Shown here: positions 11,241-23,765 of the stretch, one piece after another
Numbering within the stretch: position 1 is the first letter of the stretch
Layout: every line of letters starts with the position of its first letter
The notes under the pieces: model-generated
Database searches by the model: none
The model's input: the letters and a program-made list of their open reading frames with translations, nothing else
What the model was told of the DNA's origin: nothing
Made by a program: the position numbers and the translations under genes
Assembly (NCBI GenBank): GCA_001910725.1
Contig: MJGA01000012.1
Coordinates: forward strand, 682,001 to 746,000
Source of the DNA: Phanerodontia chrysosporium
Taxonomy: Eukaryota > Basidiomycota > Agaricomycetes > Polyporales > Phanerochaetaceae
Direction of reading: 5' to 3'
Length of the DNA stretch: 64,000 nucleotides

Positions 11241-13847
11241 ATGAACGTCCTCCGCTCGTCTCGCAGCTGGCGCGCCCTGGCGCCGTCGGCGGGCCTGCGC
11301 CCGTGCCGCGTCCACCATCCACTCCAGGCTCACCGCTTCGCGTTCCGTGCGTTCCAGCATCTCGCGCAGAACGCGGAGAAGGACACAACGAAGCAGCCAT
11401 TGAAGGCCGCGGAAGGCGCAGCAGCGCAACCACCAGCAAAGCCAGCCCCTGCGAAGACGACCTCGGACGACGCCGTCCATGTGTCCTTGAAGCAGCAGAG
11501 AAAGAACGACTGGGAGATCATCAAGCGACTATCAGGGAATCTGTGGCCTAAGGATGACTGGTCGACGAAAGCGCGGGTGGTAGTGGGGATGGGTCTATTG
11601 GTTGCTGGCAAGGTGCGCTCCTATGCACGTCAGCATACTAAATTGCTATATTGTAACCTTGCAAACAGGTGTTGAACGTGCAAGTCCCGTTGCTCTTCAA
11701 GAACATCATCGACTCCCTAAACATCCCGGTGACCGACGACTCTACGGTCTGGGTTGTAGCAGGCTCTCTGATCCTGGGATGTGAGCGGGTCCGGTCCCTT
11801 GAGTGAAACCGCGCTGACCGGTGTACCAGACGGCGCTGCCAGAATCGGTGCAACACTCTTTGGGGAACTCCTGAACGCGGTATTTGCCAACGTTGGCCAG
11901 AGGGCTATCCGCAAGGTTGCACGAGAAACCTTTGAGCACCTCCTGAATCTCGACCTCAAGTTCCACCTCTCACGGCAAACGGGAGGTCTCACAAGAGCGA
12001 TCGACCGGGGTACCAAGTGCGTCGCGTGCCCTTTCCCTGAGAAATTATACTCACGTCCAACGGTAGGGGCATCACGTTCATTCTTCAGGCAATCGTGTTC
12101 CGTATTGTGCCAACCGCTCTAGAAATCTCACTGGTATGCGGTATTTTGGTGCGTCTGTTTGTACTCTATAATCGCAGATATCGTGCTCACTGTGACTTCA
12201 GACGTACAACTTTGGTTGGAATTTTGCCGCAATAACGGTGGCCACTATGGCTGCATATACCTGGTTCACGGTGCGCACGACCGCTTGGAGGTCAGTTCAG
12301 GCAAATTATCTGGCCTCCTCGGCCTGATACGAAGTAAACCAGGACGCGATTCCGGAGAGAAGCGAACGCCGCGGACAATAAGGCTGCTACGGTCGCTGTT
12401 GACTCGTTGATAAACTACGAGGCAGTGAAGGTACCCATTTTCCGCTGCGACCTGTGAGCTAGTTCTGACAAGACAGGACAGCATTTCAACAACGAGAAGT
12501 ACGAGATCACGCAGTATGACAAGCACCTGAAATCGTACGAGAAGGCTGCACTGAAGATCGCGACGTCGTTGGCATACCTGAACTCCGGCCAGAACATCAT
12601 CTTCTCTAGTGCCCTCACTGCTATGATGTTCCTGGCTGCGCAAGGCGTGATAAAGGGTTTGTGTGCCCACAATCTCTTTGTGAATCTCGCCTTATACCCA
12701 ATTGTAGGAACGATGACTGTCGGAGACCTCGTCATGATCAACCAGCTCGTCTTCCAATTGTCGCTGCCTCTCAACTTCCTTGGAACTATCTACCGCGAAA
12801 TGAGACAGAGCCTGCTTGATCTCGAGATACTCTTCAACTTGCAGACTCAGAATCAGCCACCCAAGGTACGTCTGCAATTCCTTTCCATCGCGCTTTCCAT
12901 CGCGGAACGTAGACCTGACAAGCTGGTCAGGACAAGCCGGATGCAAAGCCTCTGGAGCTGAAGGGCGGCTCCATCCGCTTCGAGAACGTGCAATTCGCTT
13001 ACCACCCCGACCGGCCCATCTTCCGCGATCTCAGCTTCACCATCCCAGCGGGCAAGAAAGTCGCGTTTGTCGGTCCGTCGGGATGCGGAAAGTCGACGAT
13101 CGTGCGGCTGCTCTATCGTTTCTACGTGCCGTCGTCGGGTAAGATCTACATCGACGGCCAGGACCTCGACGAGCTGCAGGTCGAGAGCGTGCGGCGCGCG
13201 ATAGGCGTCGTGCCGCAGGACACGCCGCTCTTCCACTCAGACGTGCTCCACAACATCCGCTACGGCCGCCTTGACGCGAGCGACGCAGAGGTCCGCGAGG
13301 CGGCGCGCAAAGCGCATGTGCATGAGGCGATCATGCGCTTGCCTGAGGGCTACGCGACGAAGGTCGGCGAACGGGGTCTGATGATCTCCGGAGGAGAGAA
13401 GCAGCGGCTTGCTGTGGCGCGAGTGCTGCTGAAGGACCCGCCGATATTGTTCTTCGATGAGGCTGTGAGTTCTTCGTACGACGTAGTACGGCGGATACAC
13501 CCGACTGACTGTTGGTGTAGACGTCAGCGCTGGACGCGCACACTGAGACTGAGCTGATGAAGAACGTCAACTCACTGCTGCAAGAGAAGTCGCGCACGGC
13601 GATCTTCATTGCACATCGCCTCCGCACCGTCGTGGAATCAGGTATGACATTGACGAATCACAGCCCGAGTTATAGTTGATCTCTCTTGGCAGACTTGATT
13701 ATGGTGCTCAATGAGGGCCGAATCATAGAGCAGGGCACACACGAGGAGCTCATGCGTGCAGGCGGCCTTTACTATAGTATGTGGGTCGAGCAGGCATCGC
13801 ATATGGAGTACGACGTTCCAGCAGAAGCGAAGTCTGAGTTAGAATAA
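11241..13847 (+). CDS. ATM1: Mitochondrial ABC half-transporter Atm1
   Basis: Eleven exons (11241-11612, 11669-11780, 11830-12016, 12067-12148, 12202-12290, 12343-12430, 12482-12656, 12708-12865, 12931-13464, 13521-13641, 13693-13847) join without a break into 690 residues. The Arg-rich N-terminus ([16 protein letters not shown]) fits a mitochondrial targeting peptide. Residues about 110-400 hold the six-helix membrane domain with the Atm1 signature [14 protein letters not shown]. The nucleotide-binding domain has GPSGCGKST (about 469-477), Q-loop [13 protein letters not shown] (about 573), ILFFDEA (about 593-599) and FIAHRLRT. Atm1 sits in the inner membrane and exports a glutathione-linked sulfur compound from the matrix for cytosolic iron-sulfur protein assembly; it works as a homodimer. 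Length and motifs match the family closely. The start at 11241 is the first ATG giving a targeting peptide in frame. Confidence 0.97.
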
Positions 13848-14096
13848 TTTTTGTATCTTATTTTGGTCGTAATCTTAAGGTGCGCAGCCCGGTGTCAGTC
13901 TCGCAAGCGTATATATAGCACTATTACTGTGTAAGCTTGGCTTTGCGTAGGTTACTGCTTCGGCACCGCCCGAACGCCACGAAGCCTGCCCCAATCTGGT
14001 AGGCAATGTTGGTTTCGACTCTCATCCTCCTCTTCCGGATTTTCTGTCCTCGTAGATGTTACGTTCTCGGTCCCAGAGGCAGAATAGCCTCGGGAC

Positions 14097-16020
14097 ATGT
14101 CCCTCGAGCGACTCTCTAGCTCTAGGCTCCCAACCGGACAACATCCCTGTCATAGTTACTCCTGCGACCCCGCTGATTCCGTCCGGTCGCCTAGCCCTCG
14201 TCGAATCACTCTGCGTCGTCCCCTCAAGCACGACGAACGCGAAGTGATCCGACGGTCTATATATCTCTGGATATTCTGGATGCTCTTCAGTGCCTGCGTC
14301 TTGGGACTGCTGTACTTGACGAAGACGCCTTCCTGGACGACTGCGGACCCTGTTTCTGAAAACGCCCCTCCTGTCTCGAAACTCCTTGGTGAACTCAAGA
14401 ACAAGATCTCTTCTGCGAAGTTTGGGGCTAGCCACCTGGTCTCTGATGTTAGGAACGCTGCGCATGTAGCAGATAAACCCGGTATCGTCCCTCCGGCGAC
14501 CTCCACAAGCACTCGCAAGTCGCGCTGGCCGCCTCTGATCACTGCCGTCCCAGAAGTCGCATCTTCGCCGGAATCAATGCGTGCTGGTGTCACCTCTGCG
14601 GCTATCGACGCTCAGTTCTGCCCCGAGCACGACCGCTGCAGAATCCTGCTACCACTGTGGATCGGCGAGCAAGAGTCGCGCGGGCGCATGCACCTCACGC
14701 AGCTCGTGCACCTCGCTGCCGCCCTGAATCGTACACTGGTGCTCCCGAATGTCGGCAAGAGCCGCTTGGGTCTCTGCGGCAAGTGGTCCTTCGAGGCGTA
14801 CTACGATGTCGCCAGCATCGCGGCGCAGACACGGCACATTGGCGGCGGCGGGCGCGTCATGCTCATGGACGACTTCAGGACCTGGCTCGACATGCGCCCA
14901 ACACCGCCCCTCGGGCGTCTGGTCTTCTTCCAAGAGAACTCGACGGCGGAGGCGCAGGGTACACTCGTCGAAAGCGTTGATGAGCTGTCTCTCTTTCTGG
15001 ATGAAGCGGCACTGCAGGTGGACGACCCTAGGTTGAAGAACGCGTACTGCTTGAAGACGAAATTCCGTGGACTTAAGCTCGATGGCTACCACCCGCTCTC
15101 TCTGTATATGACCCCGCCCGACCCACTCGCAACCGGCCCGCCCGACGTACCCTCTGGCGACCTCGTCCTGAACATCCTCCGGCACGGGGCAACGCATGTT
15201 GGCGTCGATTCATACACGCCGGAGACTCAGGATCGGCTGTCTCTTGCACCAACCACGCCGCTCGCGGAGCCAGACGTCCTCCTTGTGCACTGGGACCTGC
15301 GGCACCTGCCCTTCACGTCGCCTACGCCTCCGCCGCCTCTCGAGTACTCCGCGCAGCTCTGGGCGCATGCTCAACGCCTTGCGGGGGCACATGCACCGTA
15401 CGCAGCGGTGCACTGGCGCATGGAGACCGTCGACCCGGCGGTGCTCCCCGCATGCGCCGACGCACTCGTCGACACGCTCAGCACGCTCCTCGCGGACCCG
15501 TCGCTCGGCGCAGGCGTACGCACAGTCTGGCTCGCGACGGACGTACCCTGGGCGCGCGGGGACGCGGCGGAGCTCGTGCGTAGCCCAGCGCAGCGCTCAA
15601 ACACGTTCCGCGCGTTCGCGAGCGAGCACTTCGAGGCGCTCGACATCCTCACTGCGGCCTTCGCTGCGGGCGGCGTGCTCGAGGACTGGCGCCTCACGGG
15701 GCTCGGCGAAGAGATACAGCGCTATCGCGCAGCGAACGCGGGAGAGGAAATGGAGCTAGCGTACGAGGACGATACGGGGATGTTGTGGGAAGATTCAGGG
15801 ATCTGGGGGATTCTGGATAAGATGGCAGCGATGCAGGCCACACTGTTTGTTAGCGCCGCGAGAGGATGCGGCAGAGTTAGGTGTGTCCACCGTGCGTTCT
15901 TCGGTTTTAAAACAGACGATAACCTAGCCGGATAGCTCCTTTACGAGGCAAATCATCGAATATCGAGCGGAGACCCAAAGCAGAGACGCACCCAGGAACG
16001 TAGTAGAGCTTTTCGGATGA
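14097..16020 (+). CDS. Type II membrane protein, O-fucosyltransferase-like
   Basis: Exon 1 runs 14097-15880 and exon 2 15936-16020, giving about 622 residues. A short cytosolic N-terminus is followed by one membrane anchor near residues 54-76 (SIYLWIFWMLFSACVLGLLY), then a large lumenal domain. That domain has LPLWIGEQESRGRMHLTQL, LNRTLVLPNVGKSR, AAVHWRMETVD and VWLATDVPW, the order and style of GDP-fucose protein O-fucosyltransferase folds (R/H-rich donor site, then a TD motif). The C-terminus reads GCGRVSSFTRQIIEYRAE across the intron, which supports the splice. It probably acts in the Golgi or ER on glycoproteins; donor and acceptor are not known. An alternative start at 14056 reads MLRSRSQRQNSLGTCPSS and would join the main frame if one C is missing from the CCCC near 14170. 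Confidence 0.7.
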
Positions 16021-16236
16021 ATGTCATTTTCCCACCGTGCGCGAGATAGCCATAGCATAAGCAGGGCATGTGAAGGCTCATACTACATTTTTGCGACAAC
16101 AAAGGGAAAGGGAGGTAAAAAGACATCCACCAGCATGTAAGGATGAGGGCCGCCCGGACGGCCCCGCTGCTCCTGCATCCCGACGCCGCCCCTGTAGCGT
16201 GGGAAGTACAGTGTAGAGCAACTGTCACGCACAAAT

Positions 16237-16783
16237 CTACTCGCGAGGAGCACCCCGGCCGACGCCGGCGAATTGTGGCCGGAACTCGCCAGGAGCACCC
16301 TCCTTCTTCCTGTACTCGTCGCGGTCGGGGCGGGGAGCGCGGTAAGCACCCTCACCACCGGCACGGATACCAGCGGGGCGGGGAGGACGAGCCGCCTTCT
16401 TGTGTGTGGCGGGGACGATCTCAGCGGGGAGGTGGAGCCTGAATCATGATAATGTTACAAATGGGCTGGGTCATCGTGGGACAAGGGTACGTACCACTCG
16501 CGGAGGTACTCAACACCCTCGGGGGTGAGGACGTAGTAGTACCACTGCCACGAGAACTGGGTCTTCACGAGGCCCTTGGAGGTGAGGCTCTGCATGGCCT
16601 TGATGACCTCGAGGTTGGGGACATCAAGATCCTCGTGCTTCGGCGCGTTGAAGTCCTTCTTGGCGACCAGAACACCCTCTACAGAGCTCGTTAGCTAGCA
16701 TTCCTCCATTCCGGATTTCCGTGGAGCGCACCCTTGAAGAGGTTCTCGTAGATGGTGCGCCTGTTCTGCTTGGAAATGATCAT
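16237..16783 (-). CDS. RPS10: 40S ribosomal protein S10 (eS10)
   Basis: Three minus-strand exons, 16783-16732, 16678-16495 and 16438-16237, give 145 residues. The protein reads [19 protein letters not shown], then [50 protein letters not shown] and a Gly/Pro/Arg-rich tail ending [11 protein letters not shown]. This is eS10 throughout, with the winged-helix domain in the first 95 residues. It belongs to the head of the small ribosomal subunit near the mRNA entry channel. Length is typical for basidiomycetes, which have a longer tail than yeast. No frame break. The gene ends 217 nt from the end of the glycosyltransferase-like gene (convergent). Confidence 0.97.
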
Positions 16784-18116
16784 GCTGGGCGAGTCGAGTA
16801 CGGAGGTCGGTAGCTGGGACTGTTCAGTATTGGCTTTCACAGTTTCTCAAACGACGTAGAACTCACTGCGATGAAATGCTCGCACTAGTCCGGCTGCAGC
16901 GACACGGACATAGTCAGCATACGATCCCTCTAGCCTGCAAACCGGAGACCCGTCATCTGCCGAAGTCCAAGCCCATCCACCCCGCCAAAGTGCACGAATC
17001 CGCCCAAATCGACCACCGACAGCATCCGACGGGTCCACAGAATCGACTGGCAGCACTCACGTAGCGTCGAGGGGCGAGGGGTCCTGCGGAGAGGTCTTGA
17101 CGTCGAGCTGAGCGAGAGCTTCGTTGATCCAGGGCGTCTATTCGTCGGTGTACCACCCCGAAATGGGAATTTCCCGCCCACGTGGTCAAGTATCGCAAGC
17201 GCCAACTAACCCCGCCTTACACTCAGTTCGAGTCTTTCATGTTCTGACTTTTCTCACTTTCTCGAGACTCCAAGTTTGTTGCAATCGATGCAGGAAGCGA
17301 CTTTACACCTGAACACGCCATATTATCAACTTGAGCACTTGGAGACCCGCTTCGCTCCGTTTGTCAAATCAACTTGCGGAGCTTTTGCATCGGCGTGCTT
17401 GCGCAACGCGTGAGGATATGCAAAAGGGACATAATCAGCGATCTCAGCTTGGTATCTATGTAGAAATTCATGCTCATGAGTAAGCACCTATGCTAACGTA
17501 CTGTCTCTATCATCGCCCCATCTCACCACCTTCTATTGTAGCGGTAAACAGGTAAATGAGAAGCATGCTACCGGATTTACTTCCATGCGGATGCAGCTTC
17601 CTTTCACTGCTACGGATTGTTTGTGTTCCGTGCTTCCGGGATGCGAGCTCTGCTCTCGAGCGCACGACGGATTCCAGCGTCTTCCGAGGCGGTCGCCGTG
17701 CCCCACTGAGGTGGACGCTTACGTTGGCTTACGACGTGAGCTTGTGCTACGCATGTTATCCTTGGTCTGGACTTGCCATGCACACCATCCTCCGACCTGG
17801 CGAGCCCAGACAAGTACCTCCACCGGACCTTGTATTTGTACTTACCGTTTACAGGCTCAGCGCTCATAGCTCGAAGGACTACACATTCATACCGCTTTCT
17901 TTCAGCCTGACCCGATAGCTACATCAGCGAGGCACAGAGACCACACGCACAGGGTCAGACAACGGAGGAAGCAGAGTTGTGACATCGTGGGAAGATATGG
18001 GATGTCCAAGGACAGTCCCCGTGAGAAGATAAAAGTCCTCCTTTATATTCGCGTGGAGTTGCTGGCCATGTAGTCACCTCTCTGCCTCGCGATTGCCCTG
18101 CGTCCCGACACTCGAC
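16784..18116. other. Divergent intergenic region (eS10 / DUF6535 gene)
   Basis: It serves as promoter space for both divergent genes. Short open frames at 17550-17920 on both strands have no family resemblance. A TATA box for the right-hand gene is at 18042-18049. Confidence 0.5.
18042..18049 (+). promoter_or_regulatory. TATA box of the DUF6535 gene
   Basis: TTTATATT, 68 nt before the ATG at 18117. Confidence 0.5.
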
Positions 18117-20709
18117 ATGCCAGGAGTGGAATCAGAGGTGTGCGCCGTATCGCGCTAACGTCTCATGACGCTTGCTCATGATGATCAGTCACAGGATCAG
18201 GTGCGCTATGTAGAGGTCGCCCCGCCTTCTGGTTGGCAGACTATGGCGAAAACAGTATGGGAAATCGACGAAGACAAAGTACAAGACTGCAAAGAGGACA
18301 TCGACACCCTTCTGGTTTTTGTGAGTGCTACAACCGTTAGCCTAACCTGTGAGACTAATCTCAGACAACAGGCTGGTCTATACTCAGCTGTCCTTTCTGC
18401 ATTTCTTATCGAGTCGTACACGGCCCTTCAGCCAGATACCAACGCCCAAATGATTTACCTGCTTGAGCGCATTGTTGCGCAGACGCAAAGCTATACGTTC
18501 ACGTCCGGAACCTTGAACTCCACTGCCCAGTCTCCGACCTCCATCCCGAAGTTCACAGCTCCTCTCTGGGCGGTCCGCGTGAACGGTCTCTGGTTCGCAA
18601 GTCTCATAACCAGCCTCGCCACCGCGTCATTCAGCATGCTCGTCAAGCAATGGCTCCGAGAGTACCTTGCGGTCGAGTATACCGCCGCTCAGGAACGCCT
18701 TCGCGCACGCCAATACCGACGGCCCGCCCTTGAAAAGTGGAAGGTATTCGAGATCGCAGCGGTGCTTCCGATACTCCTCCAGATCTCCCTCGGCCTCTTT
18801 TTTCTCGGACTCTGTTTCTTCACCGCGAATATCGACGAACGCATGGGTCGCGCCTGCGTGCCTCTTGTATGCGGGTGGGCGTTCTTCCTTATCGCCACGA
18901 CGCTCGCACCATTGCTCTCCCCCGTTGTCCTTATAAAATGCCACTCCTGAAGTTTGTAATGCGGCTCATGCGTACTCGGGTTACTATGAAGATTCGCCAC
19001 CTCTTGACCTCTCTTATTGCAGACTTGTGGGGCGCTATGGAGCCTCTATTGGAGAAACAGGACGCCAGTCTGGAGTACGAAGAAGAGGATCAAGTCGTCA
19101 CTGGCGACCAGGACGATAAGGATATTCTCTTGTCCATGGACGCCATCATGGCAGACGACAACCTGCTAATGGCGATGTGGGTCGCCTTCAAGCAGCGCTC
19201 CACCGGTCCCGCACAGTCGCTTGCCTTTATCGTTGAGCTCATGGTTAGCCGCCTGGGCTCCAAAGCCGATTATCTTCTTCGACCCCGATTGCGCCGCGTA
19301 CCCGACCTGACGCCTCTGTCTCGCCGGGCCTGGGACGCCTTCATGGAGATGCTCGCTGGCCTGGCTAGCTGTCGTACGTCGGGGCCTCTACTTGTTACCA
19401 GCCCTGAATGGTTGCACAAGGCGACTATTATTCTGTTCTCCGATTCTCTCTACCCGCTGCCCAGCACTGCCATGGCGTGCCTGCAAGCTCTTCTTGGGGA
19501 CGCGCCCGGTTTCACAGCTGCGAAGTCCATCGCCCAGTGGATTGCCGCAGACCCCACAGAGGAGCCTTTCGAGTTTCACCCACTGTCTAATCGCCTGCTG
19601 CCCGTATACGAGAACCCGGCGTCAAGTACACCATGCCTTCTGCCCATCTTCTTCGTCTACTCCGAGTTCCTTCGCCCATACTGTCTTGCCCCGCTTCCTA
19701 TCCAGCCGCTATACGATCTCCTCTCCCAGAACCCGGGGGTGTTCACACATCCTGCTACGCGGCCGATGTTGGAAGATATGTGGACTCTCACCTTTGCCAG
19801 TTTGTTCGTCGAAAGCAGGTCCGACGGCACATCGAATGCCAGCGGCATGTCAGAAGGAATTGCTATACTGCTCGATTTTGCGGACCGCATGGATAGATGG
19901 GCGGAGGTTGCCGTCGTCCTTGCCAATTTCTGGGAGAACCGGCCCGTCACTTACACAGTCCTGGGCTACGCATTCGCAGCGCTTCATCGTCAAACGCGCC
20001 TGTCGGGTGCTCATGTATTGCGGCTATGCCTGGATGCTTTCAATCAAAGCCGCAGTACGTGCTTGCTCACATCGTCCATAAGTGTCATCGTACTGACCGC
20101 ATGAATTCAGACCAACAGAGGATGATCGAATGTTCGGCGAGCGTCGCACAAGCTTTTGTGGACGGCGTCTACGACGACGAATCCGGGTTTACGCAGATGG
20201 ACGTCGTTCGCTTCTGCTTCTTACACGTCTGGCTCTATGCGAACTACAACAAGGACGGCACTGCTCAGCATGGTATCGCACGGATAGACCGCGCTACGCG
20301 GTACCAGCGCCACATTCCCTGGGCAGACCTCTGGAGGGGCATCAGCGCCGCACTTCGGAGGTATGCGGACGGAGAGAAGTGGCGTGCTGGCTACTTCCCG
20401 CAGTATTGGCATCTGTCGACCTTGACGCAACTCACGCCAGAGGAGCTGCTTGCCGAGGATCGCAGGCTTGCTGGACAGTGTCTGGAGATCATCGAGTCCA
20501 TGGAGCATAAAAACGAGACCAGCAGCAGCTCACCTTCGGCACCACCAGAACCCGTCTTTCCGGAGGAGCTAGCGGATGCACTGGGATTCTTCATTCCACC
20601 AGAGGAGGCCGCGAAGTACACCAGTTTCGGGAAAACAGTCGTGAATGGGGAGCATATACACGAAGCTCCGGGATACGTCGAATGCGCTGCTGGCGGGACA
20701 CCTACTTGA
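18117..20709 (+). CDS. DUF6535 domain membrane protein
   Basis: Exons are 18117-18137, 18189-18320, 18372-20054 and 20111-20709. The first exon codes for seven residues (MPGVESE). The N-terminal third is the DUF6535 domain: W-x-I-DEDKVQDCKEDIDTLLVF, AGLYSAVLSAFLIESY, VNGLWFASLITSLATASFS, VKQWLREYL and two further hydrophobic helices, four membrane segments in all. The large C-terminal part (about 570 residues) is soluble, helical and ends with an acidic region. The family is common in agaricomycetes and has no known role. At 18919-18923 the frame slips by -1 in a run of five C; six C would give APLLSPRCPYKMP, and I recall a CPY-x-x-P motif in this position in the family. I take the slip as a probable sequencing error. 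No other break is seen. Confidence 0.8.
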
Positions 20710-22785
20710 TTCGCCTGGACCAGCCTGCCGGACGTAGTATATCTATAGGAACGATCCGTACAGCGTTAACATCCAAATACTCAGTCGCGCAGTCCCCGTT
20801 CTGACGCATACTTCTGTGCCTACGGGGAATCATCATCTCTCCAGTTTGAGTCGCCTCACGGCAGTCCATGCACTCGATAAAGATACGGCCTTACCTCGTG
20901 ATCCGTAATATATGATCGCGACATTTTCAACATCCTTACAGGGTTGCAATACATCTCGCTGTCTATCCAAATTACATTACTTAAACAAGGCTTTCCGTGC
21001 TGACCGAGGTCTCCGCTCGACTTCCAAGGAGACATCTTCACTGTAATACAGGACCTATGGTATTCCAGATGAACGAGTGCTCCGCAGAAACGACTGGTGC
21101 CTCAAGCCCGTTGAACGCGTCAGTGGGCGCACCCAACCATGAGGAGCACCAGATCGGCTCGCGCCACATGATGCATCCAGCAGCCTGGCTGGCTTACGAG
21201 CCTTCTACCAAGCACTAAGTGTGCTGACAGTGAGGGGACAATTAGCAGCGCCTCAAGCTATGTGCAAGGATGACTGCATGAAACGGCTGTCAAGGAGCAG
21301 TGCAAGAAGAGAAGATCTTCGGGATACCGTGCCTGTATGCCGTGCACGACGCAAGGCCCTGGCTACGAGTAAAAGATGGCGGGGATAGTCGGAGCCTCTG
21401 GCGTGTCAGGCTCCTGTATAAGGTTGCCTCGAGGTGCAACTCCAGCCTCTGTATGTGCACCGGATGGGACACGCTGGCGCATCCAGAGCACGGCGCGGGA
21501 GACTCCATTCAACGGCTGGGTGATCGGAGCAAGAGGCGTCATTGTCCTGGTCACGCCGGGTTCCTGCGGTCTGACGCGAGTCTATGCGCGACATGTAAAG
21601 CTGATGTCGCTCATACAATGCATCTGTCTGAAGTGTGACCCTAGGAGTCTGTACAGGCCGAGCATGAGTTGACCATTGACTCATTCGAGGAGGACGACAA
21701 GAGTATCAGGAACACACGAACGCCGGATCTTCACGAATGGCACAGTCAGACATGTACGATGTAGCAAAGTTTTCTTCGCCCCACTGTAGGCTGGAGAAGT
21801 AGATCGACCTGCATAGCCTCTAGATGAGTTGTAGCGCAGGGACGAGAGGCGCAATTGACCATCATCTGTCCTTCAAAGCGCTGCCGCAGCCACGAGGCGT
21901 TTGGCGCTGAACACGTCTTGCGAGCGATCTCCCACCACGCACCCGAGTTCACCTGCAAACAGGAGCATGCGGTCCTGCTGAGCTACAGAACGATGGTACA
22001 TCAGCAAATTTCAGACTTGTAGTGTCAGCTTCAGCGTCGCGACACGCCTCCGAACTAGTTCCAGCAAAGGCACGGACGTAAGTACATCAGGCTCCTGGGC
22101 TTGTCAGCAATGCGGTGCGGCCGCAGGTAGTCCGTTCATGCTATATGATGTCCCATGTCAGTCTAATCTTGCTGTTTGCTTGGCCACAGCAGGTAAAACA
22201 GCGTCGCCAGGGGTCCCGTGCCCGATCCAAGGGCCAGGTTGGAGGGCGCCATGTTGCAAGATGCGGCAAAGCGGTTTAGGTTTTCTGACGAGAAAGATTG
22301 ATTGTATGGCCACATCTCCACAAAAGGCAGCGTTCGAAACTTCTTTCTAGTAGGTGCCACAGTGCGATTCCGAGAAGGCTTCGCCGGTTGCCAGAGATCG
22401 GGGAGTGAGACAAAAGGTGAGCGCCCCCGTTTTTGTGTGCAACCTTGCCTTCAGATGGGACGTCGGCAGGTCCTTTTGTATCCTTGGTGCGAGAGTCAGG
22501 CCCGACTCTTCAAGAATCAATGTACACAATAAACGCAGCGGACGTCCCAGCGCGTACGGGCAGTCAACACAAAAGACGACGGCCGGCAATCCCCCAAATG
22601 ACTGGGCGCCTCGGGAAGGCGTTTCACAATTATGTGGGACGGGTGTGCACCGACATGGGCACACGAACTTTGGAAAGCGACGCGCTCTGCTGCAACACGC
22701 TCGAGTATAAAGCAGCACACACAATTGCAGAGATGGCACAAGCACCTCGCGTCTCACACCGCGCAAAAACACCTCGATCGCCTCC
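20710..22785. other. 2-kb stretch without a confident gene
   Basis: Open frames near 21300-21700 overlap on both strands and resemble no family I know; none has a supported exon chain. A TATA box at 22706-22711 belongs to the next gene. Confidence 0.45.
22706..22711 (+). promoter_or_regulatory. TATA box of the first MYND gene
   Basis: TATAAA, 80 nt before the ATG at 22786. Confidence 0.6.
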
Positions 22786-23765
22786 ATGGCTACCATGTAC
22801 GCTCAGCCTGCCGCCGCCAACTACTACTCCCCACCGACGCATCCGAACCCCAAGCAACGGGGCTATCGGGTGTGCGATGCGTGCGGTGCCGTCGAGCAGC
22901 CGAACGCCCGCTTCCGCTTGTGCGGTGGTTGCGTGAGTGTCCATATCTGCTGTTGTTTGCCCTGGGCCCGCTGACCGCCTCCATTCCCGGCTGTCCACAG
23001 ATGACAACACAGTACTGCGTCAGTGCCCCTTTCTCGCTGATAGCAATGCTCGGTTAGCTGACCATACGCTGCAGTCCCAGGAATGCCAGAAGTCGCACTG
23101 GGCTGCGCACAAGCAAATATGTCAACACACGTCCAGCGCAATGTCCGCGTCGAAGCAGAGCGCGATGGGCGCGGGCATCGACGAGGACGTCGTCAAGGGC
23201 CTCCGCAAGTTCACTTCCGCACATCAGACCCTGCTCGGTTGGGCAGGTTTCCAGGCGATGCAGCTGAAGCGCATGCCCTCGAACATTCGCCAACAGGCGC
23301 TGCTCGTCGAACTCAACTACCGTCCCTCGTCCGAGTCGCTCCGTCGGTCAGTGCTCCGATGACGTCGGTGCTGCTATCAGAGCTGACCTCACCCACAGGT
23401 TCTCCGTAAAGGCCACGCACATCGTGCCGCGCACGTACGTCACGGACAACGACCCGCTCGTCGGCGAGGACATCCGGCGGCGCGAGGAGCGGTGCCGCAA
23501 GAGCGGCGGGATCGGCACGGCGGTCATCATCATTCAGTGCGGCGACGTGAGCCAGGTGATGCCGGTCGAGGTCGACTCGCCGAACAAGATCTCGTGGGAC
23601 GCGCGCGACGACTGGCAGGACGTCCTCCGCCACTTTGTCGACCAGGGGCGCACGGACTTCAAGCCGATATCGACGACCGCGCGGGGGTGAGTCTTTTCGC
23701 TGGGCCCTTTCCTGGCTTTCCGGCCCGGGTGCTGACACGAGGCGTGCAGGGTTGTCTACGGATAA
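22786..23765 (+). CDS. MYND-type zinc finger protein
   Basis: Five exons (22786-22932, 23001-23018, 23075-23346, 23399-23686, 23750-23765) give 246 residues without a break. The MYND finger is spread over the first three exons: RVCDACGAVEQPNARFRLCG, GC, MTTQYC and SQECQKSHWAAHKQICQ, so all Cys/His zinc ligands are present. The second exon is only 18 nt. The C-terminal part (about 150 residues) contains TAVIIIQCGDVSQVMPVEVD and RDDWQDVLRHFVDQGRTDFK, which I recall from uncharacterised agaricomycete proteins; no enzyme motif is visible. MYND fingers bind proline-rich partners, so a protein-interaction role is likely. The final exon adds only VVYG and the stop; skipping it would end the protein at ARG. 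Confidence 0.85.

Noticed and set aside
21300..21700. Overlapping open frames on both strands
   Set aside because: Neither strand has a coherent family signal or intron structure; probably chance in GC-rich DNA.
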